Shown: positions 32,037-41,548, counted from the first letter of the stretch. The stretch: DNA of 64,000 nt from JBBATK01 sp044228685 (GCA_044228685.1 JBGAUL010000019.1:25496-89495), one strand, 5' to 3'. The notes: generated by a model from the sequence alone, not told the origin. Translations and numbers: made by a program.

Positions 32037-34580
32037 ATGTCATCCTATCCCTTTCACGATATCGAAAAGAAGTGGCAGCACATTTGGGACGAACGTCAGA
32101 CCTTTAAAACGGCTGACGATAAGTCCAAGCCGAAATACTATGTGCTGGATATGTTTCCCTATCCAAGCGGTGACGGCTTGCACGTTGGTCACCCGGAGGG
32201 TTATACAGCCACAGACATCGTCGCTCGCTTCAAGCGCATGAAAGGTTTTAACGTTCTTCACCCTATGGGTTGGGATGCATTTGGATTGCCTACTGAACGA
32301 TATTCCATGACCCATGGCGTTCACCCAATTACTGCAACCGCCAAGAACGTCCAGAATTTTACAAGACAGCTGAAGATGCTGGGCTTCAGTTACGACTGGT
32401 CGCGCCAGATCAACACGACCTATCCTGAGTACTACAAGTGGACCCAGTGGATGTTCATACTGTTGTACAATTCTTGGTACGATGAAAGTCAGCAGCGCTC
32501 ACGTCATATCGACGAGCTGGTCATTCCTGCAGACGTCGCTGACGTTGAAGCATATCGCGACGAGCACCGTCTGGCCTACATCGCCATGATCCCCGTCAAT
32601 TGGTGCGAAGGTCTGGGCACCGTCTTGGCGAACGAGGAAGTCGATGAATGGAAAGAAAAGGGCTACACTGTTGAACGTCGTCCGATGCGCCAATGGATGC
32701 TGCGCATCACCGCCTACGCACAACGTTTGCTCGATGATTTGGACTTAGTCGATTGGGTTCCAAGTACCAAGGAAATGCAACGCAATTGGATCGGCAAGAG
32801 CGAAGGCGCGGTCGTGCATTTTCCGGTCTTGGGAACAGAAGACACCGTCAGTGTGTTCACCACACGTCCCGATACCATTTTCGGTGCGACCTATCTGGTC
32901 TTAGCACCGGAGCATCCTTTTGTAAATGATATCTGCACCGCCGAACAGCGTGATGCAGTTCAGCGCTATCAATTTGAAGCAGCCGCAAAGAGTGATTTAG
33001 AGCGCACAGAGTTATCGAAAGTCAAAACGGGTGTATTCACCGGTGGCTACGCGCTCAATCCAGCTACCGGCGAACCAATTCCTGTTTGGATTGCCGACTA
33101 TGTTCTGGCTCATTATGGCACAGGTGCAATTATGGCCGTGCCTGGTCATGACGAACGAGATCATGAGTTCGCGACGGCATTCAAACTTCCAATCATCCAA
33201 GTCGTTCGACCGAAGAACGGTGATGATATCGATGTCGTACAAGAAGCCTTCTGTGATGAAGGTTTGGCTTGCAATTCTCGCAATGAGGATGTTTCGTTGA
33301 ACGACGAAAGCACAGCAATTGCGAAGAAACTGCTGATCGATTGGTTGGAGGAAAAGAAGCATGGTCATCGAAGCATCAACTTCAAGCTGCGCGACTGGCT
33401 TTTCTCCCGTCAGCGTTACTGGGGTGAACCGGTTCCCATTATCTTTTTTGAAGACGGAACAAAGCGCGCCCTGGATGCCGATGAGTTACCTTTGGTTCTT
33501 CCGGAAGTAGAGGAGTTCAAGCCCTCCGGTACCGGTGAAAGCGCACTCGCAACAGTCGAGAGCTGGGTCAATTTTATCGACAAGAAAACCGGCAAGAAAG
33601 CTCGCTACGAAACCAACACCATGCCGCAGTGGGCAGGATCTTGTTGGTATTACCTGCGCTTTATCGATCCACACAACGACGCTCAGTTCTGCGATCCGGA
33701 CAAAGAAAAATATTGGATGCAGCCGGGCGGAGTCGACTTGTACGTAGGCGGTACTGAGCATGCAGTCTTGCACTTGCTCTACGCTCGCTTCTGGCACAAG
33801 GTGCTCTACGATTACGGCTACGTCAGCACGCGCGAACCATTTGCAAAGCTCTTCCACCAGGGATTGATTCTTGGTGAGGACGGACGAAAGATGTCGAAGT
33901 CTCTGAAGAACGTCATTAATCCCGACGACGTTGTTCAAGACTACGGCGCTGATGCTCTGCGTCTGTTTGAAATGTTCCTTGGACCACTGGAAGATTCAAA
34001 ACCATGGTCGACCAAGGGCATTGAAGGGGTACACCGTTTTCTCAATCGCGTTTGGCGCTTGATGATGACAGAGGAGCGCACTTTATCTGCGGACGTTCAA
34101 GATGTTCCTATGACAGAGGAACAGGCGCGGGTCTTGCATTCAACGATCAAGAAAATCGCTGAGGATATTGAGAATCTGTCATTCAACACGGCTATCGCCC
34201 AGATGATGACTTTTGTCAATGAGTTTACTCCTTTGAGCGTCAAGCCGCGCGAGGCCATGGAGAAGTTTCTACTCTGTCTGGCACCGTTTGCGCCGCACAT
34301 TGCTGAAGAGCTGTGGGCTGCTCTCGGTCATACTGAGTCTATCGCTCACGCATCATTCCCACAGTTTGATGCTCAAGCAATCAAGCTTTCGCGCATTGAG
34401 ATCTTACTGCAGGTCAATTCGAAGATCCGCGCAAAGGAGTTTATTTCTGCGGATGCAAGCGAGAAGGAGATGGAGGAACTTGCGCTTTCACACGAACTGA
34501 TTCAAAAGAGTTTGGAAGGCAAGAAGATCGTCAAGACCATCATCGTTCGCTCGAAGCTGGTCAACTTTATCGTGAGCTAA
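32037..34580 (+). CDS. leuS: Leucyl-tRNA synthetase
   Basis: An 847-residue class I aminoacyl-tRNA synthetase that charges tRNA-Leu. The HIGH motif appears as HVGH at 49-52 in PYPSGDGLHVGHPEGYTATD, and KMSKS is intact at 618-622 (GRKMSKSLKNVINPDDVV). The editing (CP1) domain is present: TTRPDTIFGATYLVLAPEHP holds the Thr-rich peptide and YGTGAIMAVPGHDERDHEFA the conserved Asp used to reject misactivated amino acids. The tRNA anticodon-binding region and the C-terminal domain, ending IVRSKLVNFIVS, complete it. Length is normal for bacterial LeuRS. It is convergent with holA, and its terminator hairpin lies over the last codons of holA. Confidence 0.97.
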   Translation: MSSYPFHDIEKKWQHIWDERQTFKTADDKSKPKYYVLDMFPYPSGDGLHVGHPEGYTATDIVARFKRMKGFNVLHPMGWDAFGLPTERYSMTHGVHPITATAKNVQNFTRQLKMLGFSYDWSRQINTTYPEYYKWTQWMFILLYNSWYDESQQRSRHIDELVIPADVADVEAYRDEHRLAYIAMIPVNWCEGLGTVLANEEVDEWKEKGYTVERRPMRQWMLRITAYAQRLLDDLDLVDWVPSTKEMQRNWIGKSEGAVVHFPVLGTEDTVSVFTTRPDTIFGATYLVLAPEHPFVNDICTAEQRDAVQRYQFEAAAKSDLERTELSKVKTGVFTGGYALNPATGEPIPVWIADYVLAHYGTGAIMAVPGHDERDHEFATAFKLPIIQVVRPKNGDDIDVVQEAFCDEGLACNSRNEDVSLNDESTAIAKKLLIDWLEEKKHGHRSINFKLRDWLFSRQRYWGEPVPIIFFEDGTKRALDADELPLVLPEVEEFKPSGTGESALATVESWVNFIDKKTGKKARYETNTMPQWAGSCWYYLRFIDPHNDAQFCDPDKEKYWMQPGGVDLYVGGTEHAVLHLLYARFWHKVLYDYGYVSTREPFAKLFHQGLILGEDGRKMSKSLKNVINPDDVVQDYGADALRLFEMFLGPLEDSKPWSTKGIEGVHRFLNRVWRLMMTEERTLSADVQDVPMTEEQARVLHSTIKKIAEDIENLSFNTAIAQMMTFVNEFTPLSVKPREAMEKFLLCLAPFAPHIAEELWAALGHTESIAHASFPQFDAQAIKLSRIEILLQVNSKIRAKEFISADASEKEMEELALSHELIQKSLEGKKIVKTIIVRSKLVNFIVS

Positions 34581-34605
34581 ATCACGAGATACATCGCCAG
34601 TCAAC

Positions 34606-34645
34606 AAGCGCAGTTCATCACGCGATGACCTGCGCTTCGTTTTGT
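34606..34645 (+). terminator. Intrinsic terminator of leuS, overlapping the 3' end of holA
   Basis: AAGCGCAG (34606-34613) pairs with CTGCGCTT (34630-34637). A single T/C mismatch then leads to an inner TCATC/GATGA stem (34615-34619 with 34624-34628) and loop ACGC. CGTTTTGT follows. The hairpin covers the holA stop codon at 34618 and its last codons, so the two genes share sequence at their 3' ends. Confidence 0.7.
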
Positions 34646-35730
34646 ACCACAATGCGGTGAAGCATTCGTTCCATGAGAAGCATGGAATCCTCTGAACTTG
34701 TCTTCAATTTTCTGTCCGCATCACGCAGCGCAATCAGCGCTTGTTCAATTTCACCGACGCTATAGCGTTGGAGAACGCCTAGATATTCCGGGACTAAAAA
34801 CGCCTGTATCCCGGCCTTTTCTGCAATCTCGTTTGAATGCGAGTACAGACGCGATGCGTCTGCAAGTTTCCACAGTGAAAGCATGTATCGTGTTAGCACG
34901 GTAAGAATCAACATTTCTTGTCGATCCGCATTCAGCATGTGATGCATGATGTGTAGTGCCTTTGAGAAGGCTCGTTCGCCAATAGCTTTCTGTAATTCAA
35001 ACACATTGTACTCGCGCGAGTCTCCTACCAACTGCATAATGGTCTCGAGCGTTATCTGCTTTGCGTTGTTGGTAAAGATGAGAATCTTATCAATCTCATT
35101 GGCGATTTCTCTGAGGGAGTTACCGCAGCGCGCCAGGATGTATTCAGCTGCGTCGTTATTGATCTGACTGGACGACTGAGCAAAGCGCTTGACGATCCAT
35201 GGGATAATCATGCGGTCGTACAATCGAGGGAATTCCATCCAATCTGAATGCGCCAGAAGAAGATTGTAAGGAAACTTCAACTTCTTCATGCGGGCTTGCG
35301 CACGTTCGGCTTGCTTGCCGCTGCCACCAACGGCAGAAATGCCTTTGAGGTCGTCGTTGGCGCTGCTGTCGGAAGAGACCATGAGCACAACGCAACTTTG
35401 CGGTGAGGGATTTTGGATGTACTGACCAAGTGGAGTTTTTTCGCTGCCTTTGGCTTTGCGTCCTCCGACCATTTTTTCAAATCGCTTTACAACCACAACC
35501 CGCATGTCGCCCATCATGGGAAAGGATGATGCGAGTTGAACCAAGCGATCTGCGTTGCTGTCATCGCCATCGATAACATCGATATTGAAATCAGATACTC
35601 CTCGCTTTTCTACATTTTTCATGATCAGGTCGAAAGCCTCATGCATGAGAAACTCCTCTTCGCCGAACAGAAACACGATTCGGGGAAGGGAAGCTGCTTT
35701 TAGCAGTGTTGGAAGAGAGTCGACGCGCAT
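34618..35730 (-). CDS. holA: DNA polymerase III delta subunit
   Basis: A 370-residue clamp-loader subunit that opens the beta sliding clamp. The frame is open to a GTG at 35763, but the ATG at 35730 gives the normal start MRVDSLPTLLKAASLPRIVFLFGEEEFLMHEAFD. This contains the family's 'hxxGEExFLxxEAxx' opening, which replaces a functional Walker A because delta does not bind ATP. Later landmarks are QLASSFPMMGDMRVVVVKRFEKM, AAEYILARCGNSLREIANEIDKI and VGDSREYNVFELQKAIGE, which form domains II-III. Size fits HolA (330-380). It is followed by the convergent leuS and preceded by a divergent M16 peptidase gene. Confidence 0.93.
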   Translation of the reverse strand: MRVDSLPTLLKAASLPRIVFLFGEEEFLMHEAFDLIMKNVEKRGVSDFNIDVIDGDDSNADRLVQLASSFPMMGDMRVVVVKRFEKMVGGRKAKGSEKTPLGQYIQNPSPQSCVVLMVSSDSSANDDLKGISAVGGSGKQAERAQARMKKLKFPYNLLLAHSDWMEFPRLYDRMIIPWIVKRFAQSSSQINNDAAEYILARCGNSLREIANEIDKILIFTNNAKQITLETIMQLVGDSREYNVFELQKAIGERAFSKALHIMHHMLNADRQEMLILTVLTRYMLSLWKLADASRLYSHSNEIAEKAGIQAFLVPEYLGVLQRYSVGEIEQALIALRDADRKLKTSSEDSMLLMERMLHRIVVQNEAQVIA

Positions 35731-35857
35731 GTTTGGGACGGAAACAGGGAGTTGAGAAGGCACAAATTACGTGGAGCCCGGAATACAGGGTGGACTATGA
35801 TTTTCCACACGGGTTTTCTTTGACAATTCTCTTCGTTAACACTTTGTGAAGGACGCA

Positions 35858-35892
35858 ACGCAGAGCCAAGTCCTGCGTATTTTTGTTTTTTG
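35858..35892 (+). promoter_or_regulatory. Hairpin plus T-run in the leader of the M16 operon
   Basis: ACGCAG (35858-35863) and CTGCGT (35873-35878) form a GC-rich stem with a 9-nt loop, followed by ATTTTTGTTTTTTG. This has the form of an intrinsic terminator on the plus strand, yet no plus-strand gene lies upstream; holA is on the other strand. It is therefore either an attenuator in the leader of the M16 genes, starting 32 nt later, or the T-rich part is promoter sequence and the stem is fortuitous. Confidence 0.4.
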
Positions 35893-35923
35893 TAAGAATA
35901 AATCCATCTTTTAAGGACGATCC

Positions 35924-37261
35924 ATGTCTCTACACAGAATTATGCTTGGACTGTGCGTACTTGCCCTTAGCATTAGCGCTCAGGCCCAGAACTACAAGCC
36001 GGTTCAGTTTAGCGAGTTTGATTTACCGAATGGTTTGCACGTGATCCTTCACCAAGACCGTTCGACACCCGTTGTTGCTACCGTAGTGCACTACCGTACA
36101 GGAAGTCGTTACGAAGATCCGGCTCGCACCGGATTTGCTCACTTCTTCGAGCACCTCATGTTTGAGGGAACCGATTCGATTCCGCGTGGCGGAATCGGCA
36201 ATATGATCTCTGCTGTTGGTGGCGAGGTCAATGCCTTCACCTCATTCGACAAAACAGTCTATCACTTCAAAGTTCCATCCAACGCTTTGCAGTTGGCCAT
36301 GTGGATCGATGCTCAGCGCATGCGTGGTTTGAAGGTCGATACCATTGGCGTTGAAACTCAGCGTGGTGTTGTTAAGGAAGAACGTAAAGTGAGCTATGAC
36401 AATCGTCCCTATGGTTCATGGCAAGAAAAGATCTTCACGAAGCTCTTCAAAGGTTCACCGTATGGTTGGACCCCGATCGGTTCTTCTCAGCATATCGACG
36501 TTGCGTCGATCCAAGAGTTCAAGGAATTCTACGACAAGTACTACGTTCCAAACAATGCAGTTCTCTGTGTGAGCGGTGACTTTGATCCCGAAGAAGTTCG
36601 TAGCTACATCGATGCATACTATGCTACACGTCCAAAAGGCGCCGACATCACACGTCCTGCATTCAAGATTGAACCAATGAACGGCGAAGTCCGCGAAGTA
36701 ATCAATGATGGAAAGGCACAATTGCCGGGCGTATTCGTTGGTTATCGTGGCGTTAAAGAAGGTGATCCGGATTCCTATGCAATGTCCATGCTCACAGACA
36801 TTCTTGCCAACGGCGAAAGCTCACGCATGTATCGCAAGCTGGTTGATCAATCTCAACTTGCCGTTGAAGCAGCAACCTTCCCATTTGAATTGGAGCAATC
36901 AGGTGCAGTTATTCTTTTGGGAATTGCAGCGCCTGGACAAGACATCGCAAAGGTTGAGCAGGGCATGTATGCAGAAATCGACAGCGTGATCAAGAACGGC
37001 GTCACTGAAGCAGAATTCAAGAAGGCAAAGAATATTGCTGAGATGAAGTTTATCAACGGCAAGAAAGGCGCACTCGAAACAGCGCAGGCTCTTGCAGATT
37101 CATACGCCATCTATGGAAATACAAACTATATCAACACAGAAATCGAACGCTTCAACAAGATAACGCGCGACGATCTCAAGCGTGTCGCCCAGAAGTACTT
37201 GGGAACACAAAACAGAGTAGTCATCACGTTTATGCCGGCTTCAGATAAGAAGTCCAAATAA
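35924..37261 (+). CDS. M16-family zinc peptidase, catalytic subunit
   Basis: A 445-residue secreted or periplasmic peptidase with a signal peptide (cut after SAQAQ, residue 22). The inverted zinc motif HxxEH is His73-Phe-Phe-Glu76-His77 in GFAHFFEHLMFEGT, and the third ligand is Glu153 in VVKEERK, at the usual 77-residue distance. The rest follows the two-lobe M16B layout (NAVLCVSGDFDPEEV, GVFVGYRGVKEGDPDSYAMSMLTDILANGESSRMYRKLV). AAGGA lies 6-8 nt before the ATG. The gene downstream encodes an M16 protein without HxxEH, so the pair should form a heterodimer in which this subunit does the hydrolysis and the other contributes to substrate binding. Likely substrates are peptides in the periplasm. 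Confidence 0.92.
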   Translation: MSLHRIMLGLCVLALSISAQAQNYKPVQFSEFDLPNGLHVILHQDRSTPVVATVVHYRTGSRYEDPARTGFAHFFEHLMFEGTDSIPRGGIGNMISAVGGEVNAFTSFDKTVYHFKVPSNALQLAMWIDAQRMRGLKVDTIGVETQRGVVKEERKVSYDNRPYGSWQEKIFTKLFKGSPYGWTPIGSSQHIDVASIQEFKEFYDKYYVPNNAVLCVSGDFDPEEVRSYIDAYYATRPKGADITRPAFKIEPMNGEVREVINDGKAQLPGVFVGYRGVKEGDPDSYAMSMLTDILANGESSRMYRKLVDQSQLAVEAATFPFELEQSGAVILLGIAAPGQDIAKVEQGMYAEIDSVIKNGVTEAEFKKAKNIAEMKFINGKKGALETAQALADSYAIYGNTNYINTEIERFNKITRDDLKRVAQKYLGTQNRVVITFMPASDKKSK

Positions 37262-37326
37262 ACCAGACTTCAAAGGCGCACGATCGGTTCTCCCTTATAC
37301 TCACGAATGTTCGACTGTTATTCACA

Positions 37327-39462
37327 ATGTGTATGAAAAAACTAATTATGATTCTCATGCTGTTTGGTCTGGTACTGAACACCGCAACAGCACAAAAGAA
37401 GTCCGCAGATAAGTCAAAAAGCAGCGGCGCAGCAAGCTCCACTGAAAAGAAAGCAATTGATTTCAAAGTCAAGCCACCGGTCGGTGAGCTTCGCGAAGTT
37501 GAATTCCCACATTACGAACAAGCCACCTTGAAAAACGGCTTGAAGGTATATGTGATTGAAGATCGTCGTCAGCCAACCATTCTCTACCGTCTGCAAGTCG
37601 GTGCAGGTGAGTCGATGGACGGAGACAAGAATGGTCTCTCATTCATGATGACAAATCTCATTTACAAAGGCACGCAAAAGCGCAGCGCCGAAGCAATTGC
37701 CAATCAATTGGATTCAGTTGGTGCCAGTCTTAGCACCAATACAGCCGGAGAATTGATGACGGCATCAATGGAAGGTCTTAAAAAGCACAACGCTTTGATG
37801 CTGAACATCTTCTCTGATGTTATCCAACATCCACTTTTTTCAAAAGAAGAATTTGAAAAGATGCTGCCACAAGTGATGGCGAGTATCAAGCAAGAAAAAT
37901 CAAATCCAGGACAGCTTGGAGCAGCTCTTGCACGCATGGTGATTTATGGTAAGGACCATCCAAGTGCGGCTCGCAAGACAGAAGCATCGGTGAAGAAAAT
38001 CACCATTGAGGATGTTCGCGCATTTCACGAGCGCTGGGTGCGCCCAAACAACCGCGCAACTCTTGCTATCGTAGGTGATGTAAGCTTGAAGGAAATTCTT
38101 CCTCAACTCGAAAAGGCTTTTGGTTCATGGCAGCCGTCTGCAATGACGATGAGTCAAATACCTCAGCCAAAGTCAATGCCAAAGGGCGTGTACTTCATTC
38201 AGCGTCCGGGCTCTGTTCAATCATCTGTGATGGTGGCTGCACTTATGCCGGCCCGCAAAGACGAAGCCTATGAGCCAATGATGCTGACCACGTCGGTACT
38301 TGGTTCCGGTTTTGCCGGACGTCTTTTCAAGACTCTGCGTGAGACCTATTCCTTTACCTATACGCCCTATGCCCACATGACCCAAGGCAAGTATTTCAAT
38401 CGCTTCGGTGCCGGAGCTGATGTTCGAAATGCAGTTACGGACTCAACGATTATTGTCTTGAAAAATGAGATCGAGAAAATCGTCAAGGAACCTGCAGGCG
38501 ACGATGAGTTCAATACAATCAAGACAAACGAAGTTGGTAATTATCTGATGTCGTTTGAGCACAGTGACTTTACAGCTGTAATGCTTCAGAATGCGGATTA
38601 CCTCGGACTTTCTCCCGAGTATTTGAAGGGTTATTCCAAGCGTCTTAGCGCCTACACACCATTCGATGCTCAACGTGCTGCCCAAGGTCTGTTGCGTTCA
38701 GACAAGTTGTACCTGATCGTTGTTGGTTCACCGGAAATCGCACCCGTTCTTGCGAAGTATGGCCGCGTATTCTCCTACAATCTCGACCTCGAACCGGTTG
38801 CCGACAACCTCGAGAAAGTCTCGATGTCAGTTGACGATCTCATGAAAAAAGTTCAAGGAGCAGTTGGTGGTGCTGATAAGATGAATGCTATTCAAACCAT
38901 GAAGGTAAGTTCAAAACTCAGCATCAATGCCGGTGGTAAGACTTTCGACGGTTCGGGTGAGCGTAAGCACAAGGCACCGAACAAGAAACTCACTAAGCTT
39001 CAAACTCCGTTCGGCGGTCAAGTGTACTACGTCAACGGTACCAATGCTTGGGTGTCAATGATGGGTCAGCCTGCAGACGAAATGGATGAGAAAACCAAAA
39101 AGTCAGCACTTGCAGAAGCGTCATTGTTCTATTACGCCCACTTGCCTGAGCTCGGATACAAGTGTGAGATTAGCGGCAAGCAAAACGGTCAGATCCTCGT
39201 GAAAGCAACCACACCAGCCGGTGAAAGCTGCGAGTTCTATTTCGATGGTCAGACTTATCTGCTGTCGCGCATCGATCAAATTCAGGATAGTCCATCAGGA
39301 CCTGTAACGATCAGCGAGTTCTACACCAACTACAAAGAGGTTAACGGAGTGAAATTGCCAACTCACGAGAAACTCGAAGTCCCGGGTATGAGCTTCGAAG
39401 GTGAAGTCAGCTACGAAGCAAACGTTCCCGTCGACGACAAGGAATTCGAACCGTCAAAGTAA
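37327..39462 (+). CDS. M16-family non-catalytic partner with C-terminal extension
   Basis: A 711-residue protein with a signal peptide (ending NTATAQ, residue 23) and a Lys/Ser-rich linker; ATG 37333 is an equally good start. The region matching HxxEH reads LSFMMTNLIYKGT, so there is no zinc site. The second lobe has LRETYSFTYTPYAH, holding the Arg and Tyr typical of the R/Y subunit of two-subunit M16B enzymes. Residues about 490-711 form an extra domain (MNAIQTMKVSSKLSINAGGKTFDGSGERKHK, then YEANVPVDDKEFEPS) that resembles LolA/'outer-membrane lipoprotein-sorting'-like beta sheets. It lies 65 nt after the catalytic subunit gene, on the same strand, and ends at a strong terminator. Confidence 0.88.
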   Translation: MCMKKLIMILMLFGLVLNTATAQKKSADKSKSSGAASSTEKKAIDFKVKPPVGELREVEFPHYEQATLKNGLKVYVIEDRRQPTILYRLQVGAGESMDGDKNGLSFMMTNLIYKGTQKRSAEAIANQLDSVGASLSTNTAGELMTASMEGLKKHNALMLNIFSDVIQHPLFSKEEFEKMLPQVMASIKQEKSNPGQLGAALARMVIYGKDHPSAARKTEASVKKITIEDVRAFHERWVRPNNRATLAIVGDVSLKEILPQLEKAFGSWQPSAMTMSQIPQPKSMPKGVYFIQRPGSVQSSVMVAALMPARKDEAYEPMMLTTSVLGSGFAGRLFKTLRETYSFTYTPYAHMTQGKYFNRFGAGADVRNAVTDSTIIVLKNEIEKIVKEPAGDDEFNTIKTNEVGNYLMSFEHSDFTAVMLQNADYLGLSPEYLKGYSKRLSAYTPFDAQRAAQGLLRSDKLYLIVVGSPEIAPVLAKYGRVFSYNLDLEPVADNLEKVSMSVDDLMKKVQGAVGGADKMNAIQTMKVSSKLSINAGGKTFDGSGERKHKAPNKKLTKLQTPFGGQVYYVNGTNAWVSMMGQPADEMDEKTKKSALAEASLFYYAHLPELGYKCEISGKQNGQILVKATTPAGESCEFYFDGQTYLLSRIDQIQDSPSGPVTISEFYTNYKEVNGVKLPTHEKLEVPGMSFEGEVSYEANVPVDDKEFEPSK

Positions 39463-39487
39463 CACGACGTCTTCGAAGGTCGAAATC

Positions 39488-39525
39488 AAAAAAGGCCGAT
39501 GTTCACATGAACATCGGCCTTTTTT
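39488..39525. terminator. Bidirectional terminator between the M16 operon and a T9SS cargo gene
   Basis: A nearly continuous 18-bp stem runs from 39488 to 39525 (AAAAAAGGCCGATGTTCA and its complement) with a 2-nt centre. The A-run on the left and the T-run on the right give U-tracts in both directions, serving the plus-strand M16 gene and the minus-strand gene stopping at 39562. Confidence 0.93.
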
Positions 39526-39561
39526 AATGGGGTATTCTTGTTTGCTAATCGATCAATCTGC

Positions 39562-40563
39562 TTAGTGAATCACGAGCAACTGTATGGGAATGATGCGATT
39601 GCCGGAGATCATGTGAAGAGTGTAGCGACCTGAACTCAGGTTTCGACAATCAACACTGACTTGATGATCGTTGATGATGCTCATTGGCAGTGAGATGAAC
39701 TCACCATTAAGCGTGAAGCACTTGATAGTACTGAGATCAGGAAGCGTGCCATCAACAAGTTGTAAGGTCATGAATTCATGTACAGGATTTGGAAATGTGT
39801 ACATGCTGGAATTATCGTCAATAACCCAATTGACAGCCGGATGATAAGTTGCTGAGTCCATCTCTGACCAAGCAGAGGTTGCTGTCGGACACTGCGAGCG
39901 CACCTTCCAACGATACTGCTGATCGGCATTTAATTGCAGTTTGAAATAGGGTGTGGTACATGTTGTGTCATATGCTTCGCTCAATGGACTTTGAATTTCC
40001 AATTGATAGAGCTTAGCGCCCGGATCAGCGTTCCACTGAATGAGCAGCGTATCAACGCTTATCACTGCACCGTTAAATCGTGATTGAAACGTTGGAGTGG
40101 TAACACTTCCGATTCTAAACGACTGCACTTCGGATTCTTCTGAACCTGTTGAGACTTTCCAGTAGTAAGTCGTTTGACTGCCCAGAGGAATGGTCGTGGA
40201 GGTATCGAAAGGCACAACATCATGACGCAGCACAGTAGTCATAGCTGAATCAGATGCTACTTCGATGAAGTAGTTGGTGATACCAACGACTTGGTTCCAA
40301 CGTAATTGAACGCTACTGCCCGGACAGTATAAAATCTCGCCTCGCTTTGGCGATACAAGTTTCACACTCGAAGAAGCAAGTTGAGCGGGATTGGTCACAA
40401 CATCAGCGACCAAGGTCGTCATGAGATCTGAGCTTCGATTATCCGGCATATCAAACAACAGCATTTGTCGAGCTTCGAGCCGGTAAGCTGCGAACAAGGT
40501 AGTGAGCACGAGGCATAGGCTGAGCAAACGATTGCCCAGAAGAGAAGGTAAAGCACATTTCAT
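39562..40563 (-). CDS. T9SS-secreted protein with fibronectin-like repeats
   Basis: A 333-residue secreted protein of unknown role. AGGAG lies 8 nt before the ATG. After the signal peptide come two fibronectin type III-like units, recognisable by pairs such as VQLRWNQVVGITNYFIEVASDS with YYWKVSTGSEESEVQSFRI, and LLIQWNADPGAKLYQLEIQS with YRWKVRSQCPTATSAWSEM. A T9SS sorting domain then starts at YTFPNPVHE and ends IQLLVIH. This is the build of small surface proteins that bind glycans or other surface proteins. The gene upstream encodes a protein of the same build, 61 nt away, so the two probably form an operon and arose by duplication. Confidence 0.75.
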   Translation of the reverse strand: MKCALPSLLGNRLLSLCLVLTTLFAAYRLEARQMLLFDMPDNRSSDLMTTLVADVVTNPAQLASSSVKLVSPKRGEILYCPGSSVQLRWNQVVGITNYFIEVASDSAMTTVLRHDVVPFDTSTTIPLGSQTTYYWKVSTGSEESEVQSFRIGSVTTPTFQSRFNGAVISVDTLLIQWNADPGAKLYQLEIQSPLSEAYDTTCTTPYFKLQLNADQQYRWKVRSQCPTATSAWSEMDSATYHPAVNWVIDDNSSMYTFPNPVHEFMTLQLVDGTLPDLSTIKCFTLNGEFISLPMSIINDHQVSVDCRNLSSGRYTLHMISGNRIIPIQLLVIH

Positions 40564-40624
40564 AAAACGGCTCCTGAGGTGAAAAAAGAGACGGAGCAGT
40601 CTTGACGGCAGAATAAAAGACTGT

Positions 40625-41548
40625 TTAGTCCAAAATTACAAATTGTTGATGAGAGCGTGACTCATCGTTCCAAACAATCATATAGGCACCACGCTGGTGC
40701 TTCGATAAGTCTAGAGATCCCTCGGTTGCAGAGCTCAGATTGCGTTGCGAGACAACTGATCCGAGGAGATCGTACACAAGAACGGTTATCGGCCGTTCCG
40801 GACCAGGCTGTGCAGAATAAAAGAGTCTCTTTGCACGACTATCCAATCGCCATGGAGACTCATCACTTGACGCGTCCGCATAGACGCCATTTGTTTCGAC
40901 GTTCAGGTAGAAGGTACTTTGATTCGACCAATCGGTCGCACCATCACCACAAAGTCCACGGACTTTCCAGGTATAGCTTTTGTATCCAAGCAAGGTTACC
41001 CATGCACTGGTATCCTTCACAGTGTCTGAACGTGTGTAGGCAGTCGACTCAATGAATAATTCGTACGAACCAACTCCTGACATCGGATGCCATAAGAACT
41101 GAACAGGATTGTCGGTAATAGTATCTTTTGACGGTGATGCGGTCGTTGTGCGCTGACCGGTCTTGAGCTTGAAGCGCCAGATAGCGGTGGTGTCAAACTG
41201 TGTGCGCACTCTCCAGTAGAACATCGTGTCAGCACGAGGGACAGCGATAAAGTCCACAGTGTCAAACACAACAACGTCGGAAATAATTGGCGTCGTAAAA
41301 GATGAATCAACGGAAACTTCTACAAAGTAGCTATTGTCAAAACTTGTTCCCGTCGACCATACGAGCTTCACTCGCTGCGGAATGCATTGAAAAACGCTGT
41401 CGTTAGCAGGTGATACAGAGTGAGGAATCAAATCTTCAAGTGGCGACACACGGCGCGAGCCTTCTTGACCGGCAAGCGCGGTATAAGAGGTTGCCAATGC
41501 TAGCAAACAGAAAACCAGACTACGACCGACGAGGGAAATTCTTCTCAT
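40625..41548 (-). CDS. T9SS-type secreted protein with fibronectin-like repeats (paralogue)
   Basis: A 307-residue protein built like its downstream neighbour: a signal peptide (ending TALAG), a unit with VKLVWSTGTSFDNSYFVEVSVDSSF and MFYWRVRTQFDTTAIWRFKL, a second with VQFLWHPMSGVGSYELFIES and YTWKVRGLCGDGATDWSNQS, and a C-terminal beta-rich segment. The end (ITVLVYDLLGSVVSQRNL to QQFVILD) is like a T9SS sorting domain, but the usual PNP opening is missing: the place reads SPWRLDSRAKRLFYSAQPGPE. Sorting is thus likely but less sure than for the neighbour. The shared Cys-containing segment (RGLCGDG / RSQCPTA) supports common ancestry. Function unknown. Confidence 0.68.
   Translation of the reverse strand: MRRISLVGRSLVFCLLALATSYTALAGQEGSRRVSPLEDLIPHSVSPANDSVFQCIPQRVKLVWSTGTSFDNSYFVEVSVDSSFTTPIISDVVVFDTVDFIAVPRADTMFYWRVRTQFDTTAIWRFKLKTGQRTTTASPSKDTITDNPVQFLWHPMSGVGSYELFIESTAYTRSDTVKDTSAWVTLLGYKSYTWKVRGLCGDGATDWSNQSTFYLNVETNGVYADASSDESPWRLDSRAKRLFYSAQPGPERPITVLVYDLLGSVVSQRNLSSATEGSLDLSKHQRGAYMIVWNDESRSHQQFVILD

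Noticed and set aside
33486..33938. A 150-residue minus-strand frame inside leuS
   Set aside because: It is antisense to the catalytic core of an intact leucyl-tRNA synthetase.
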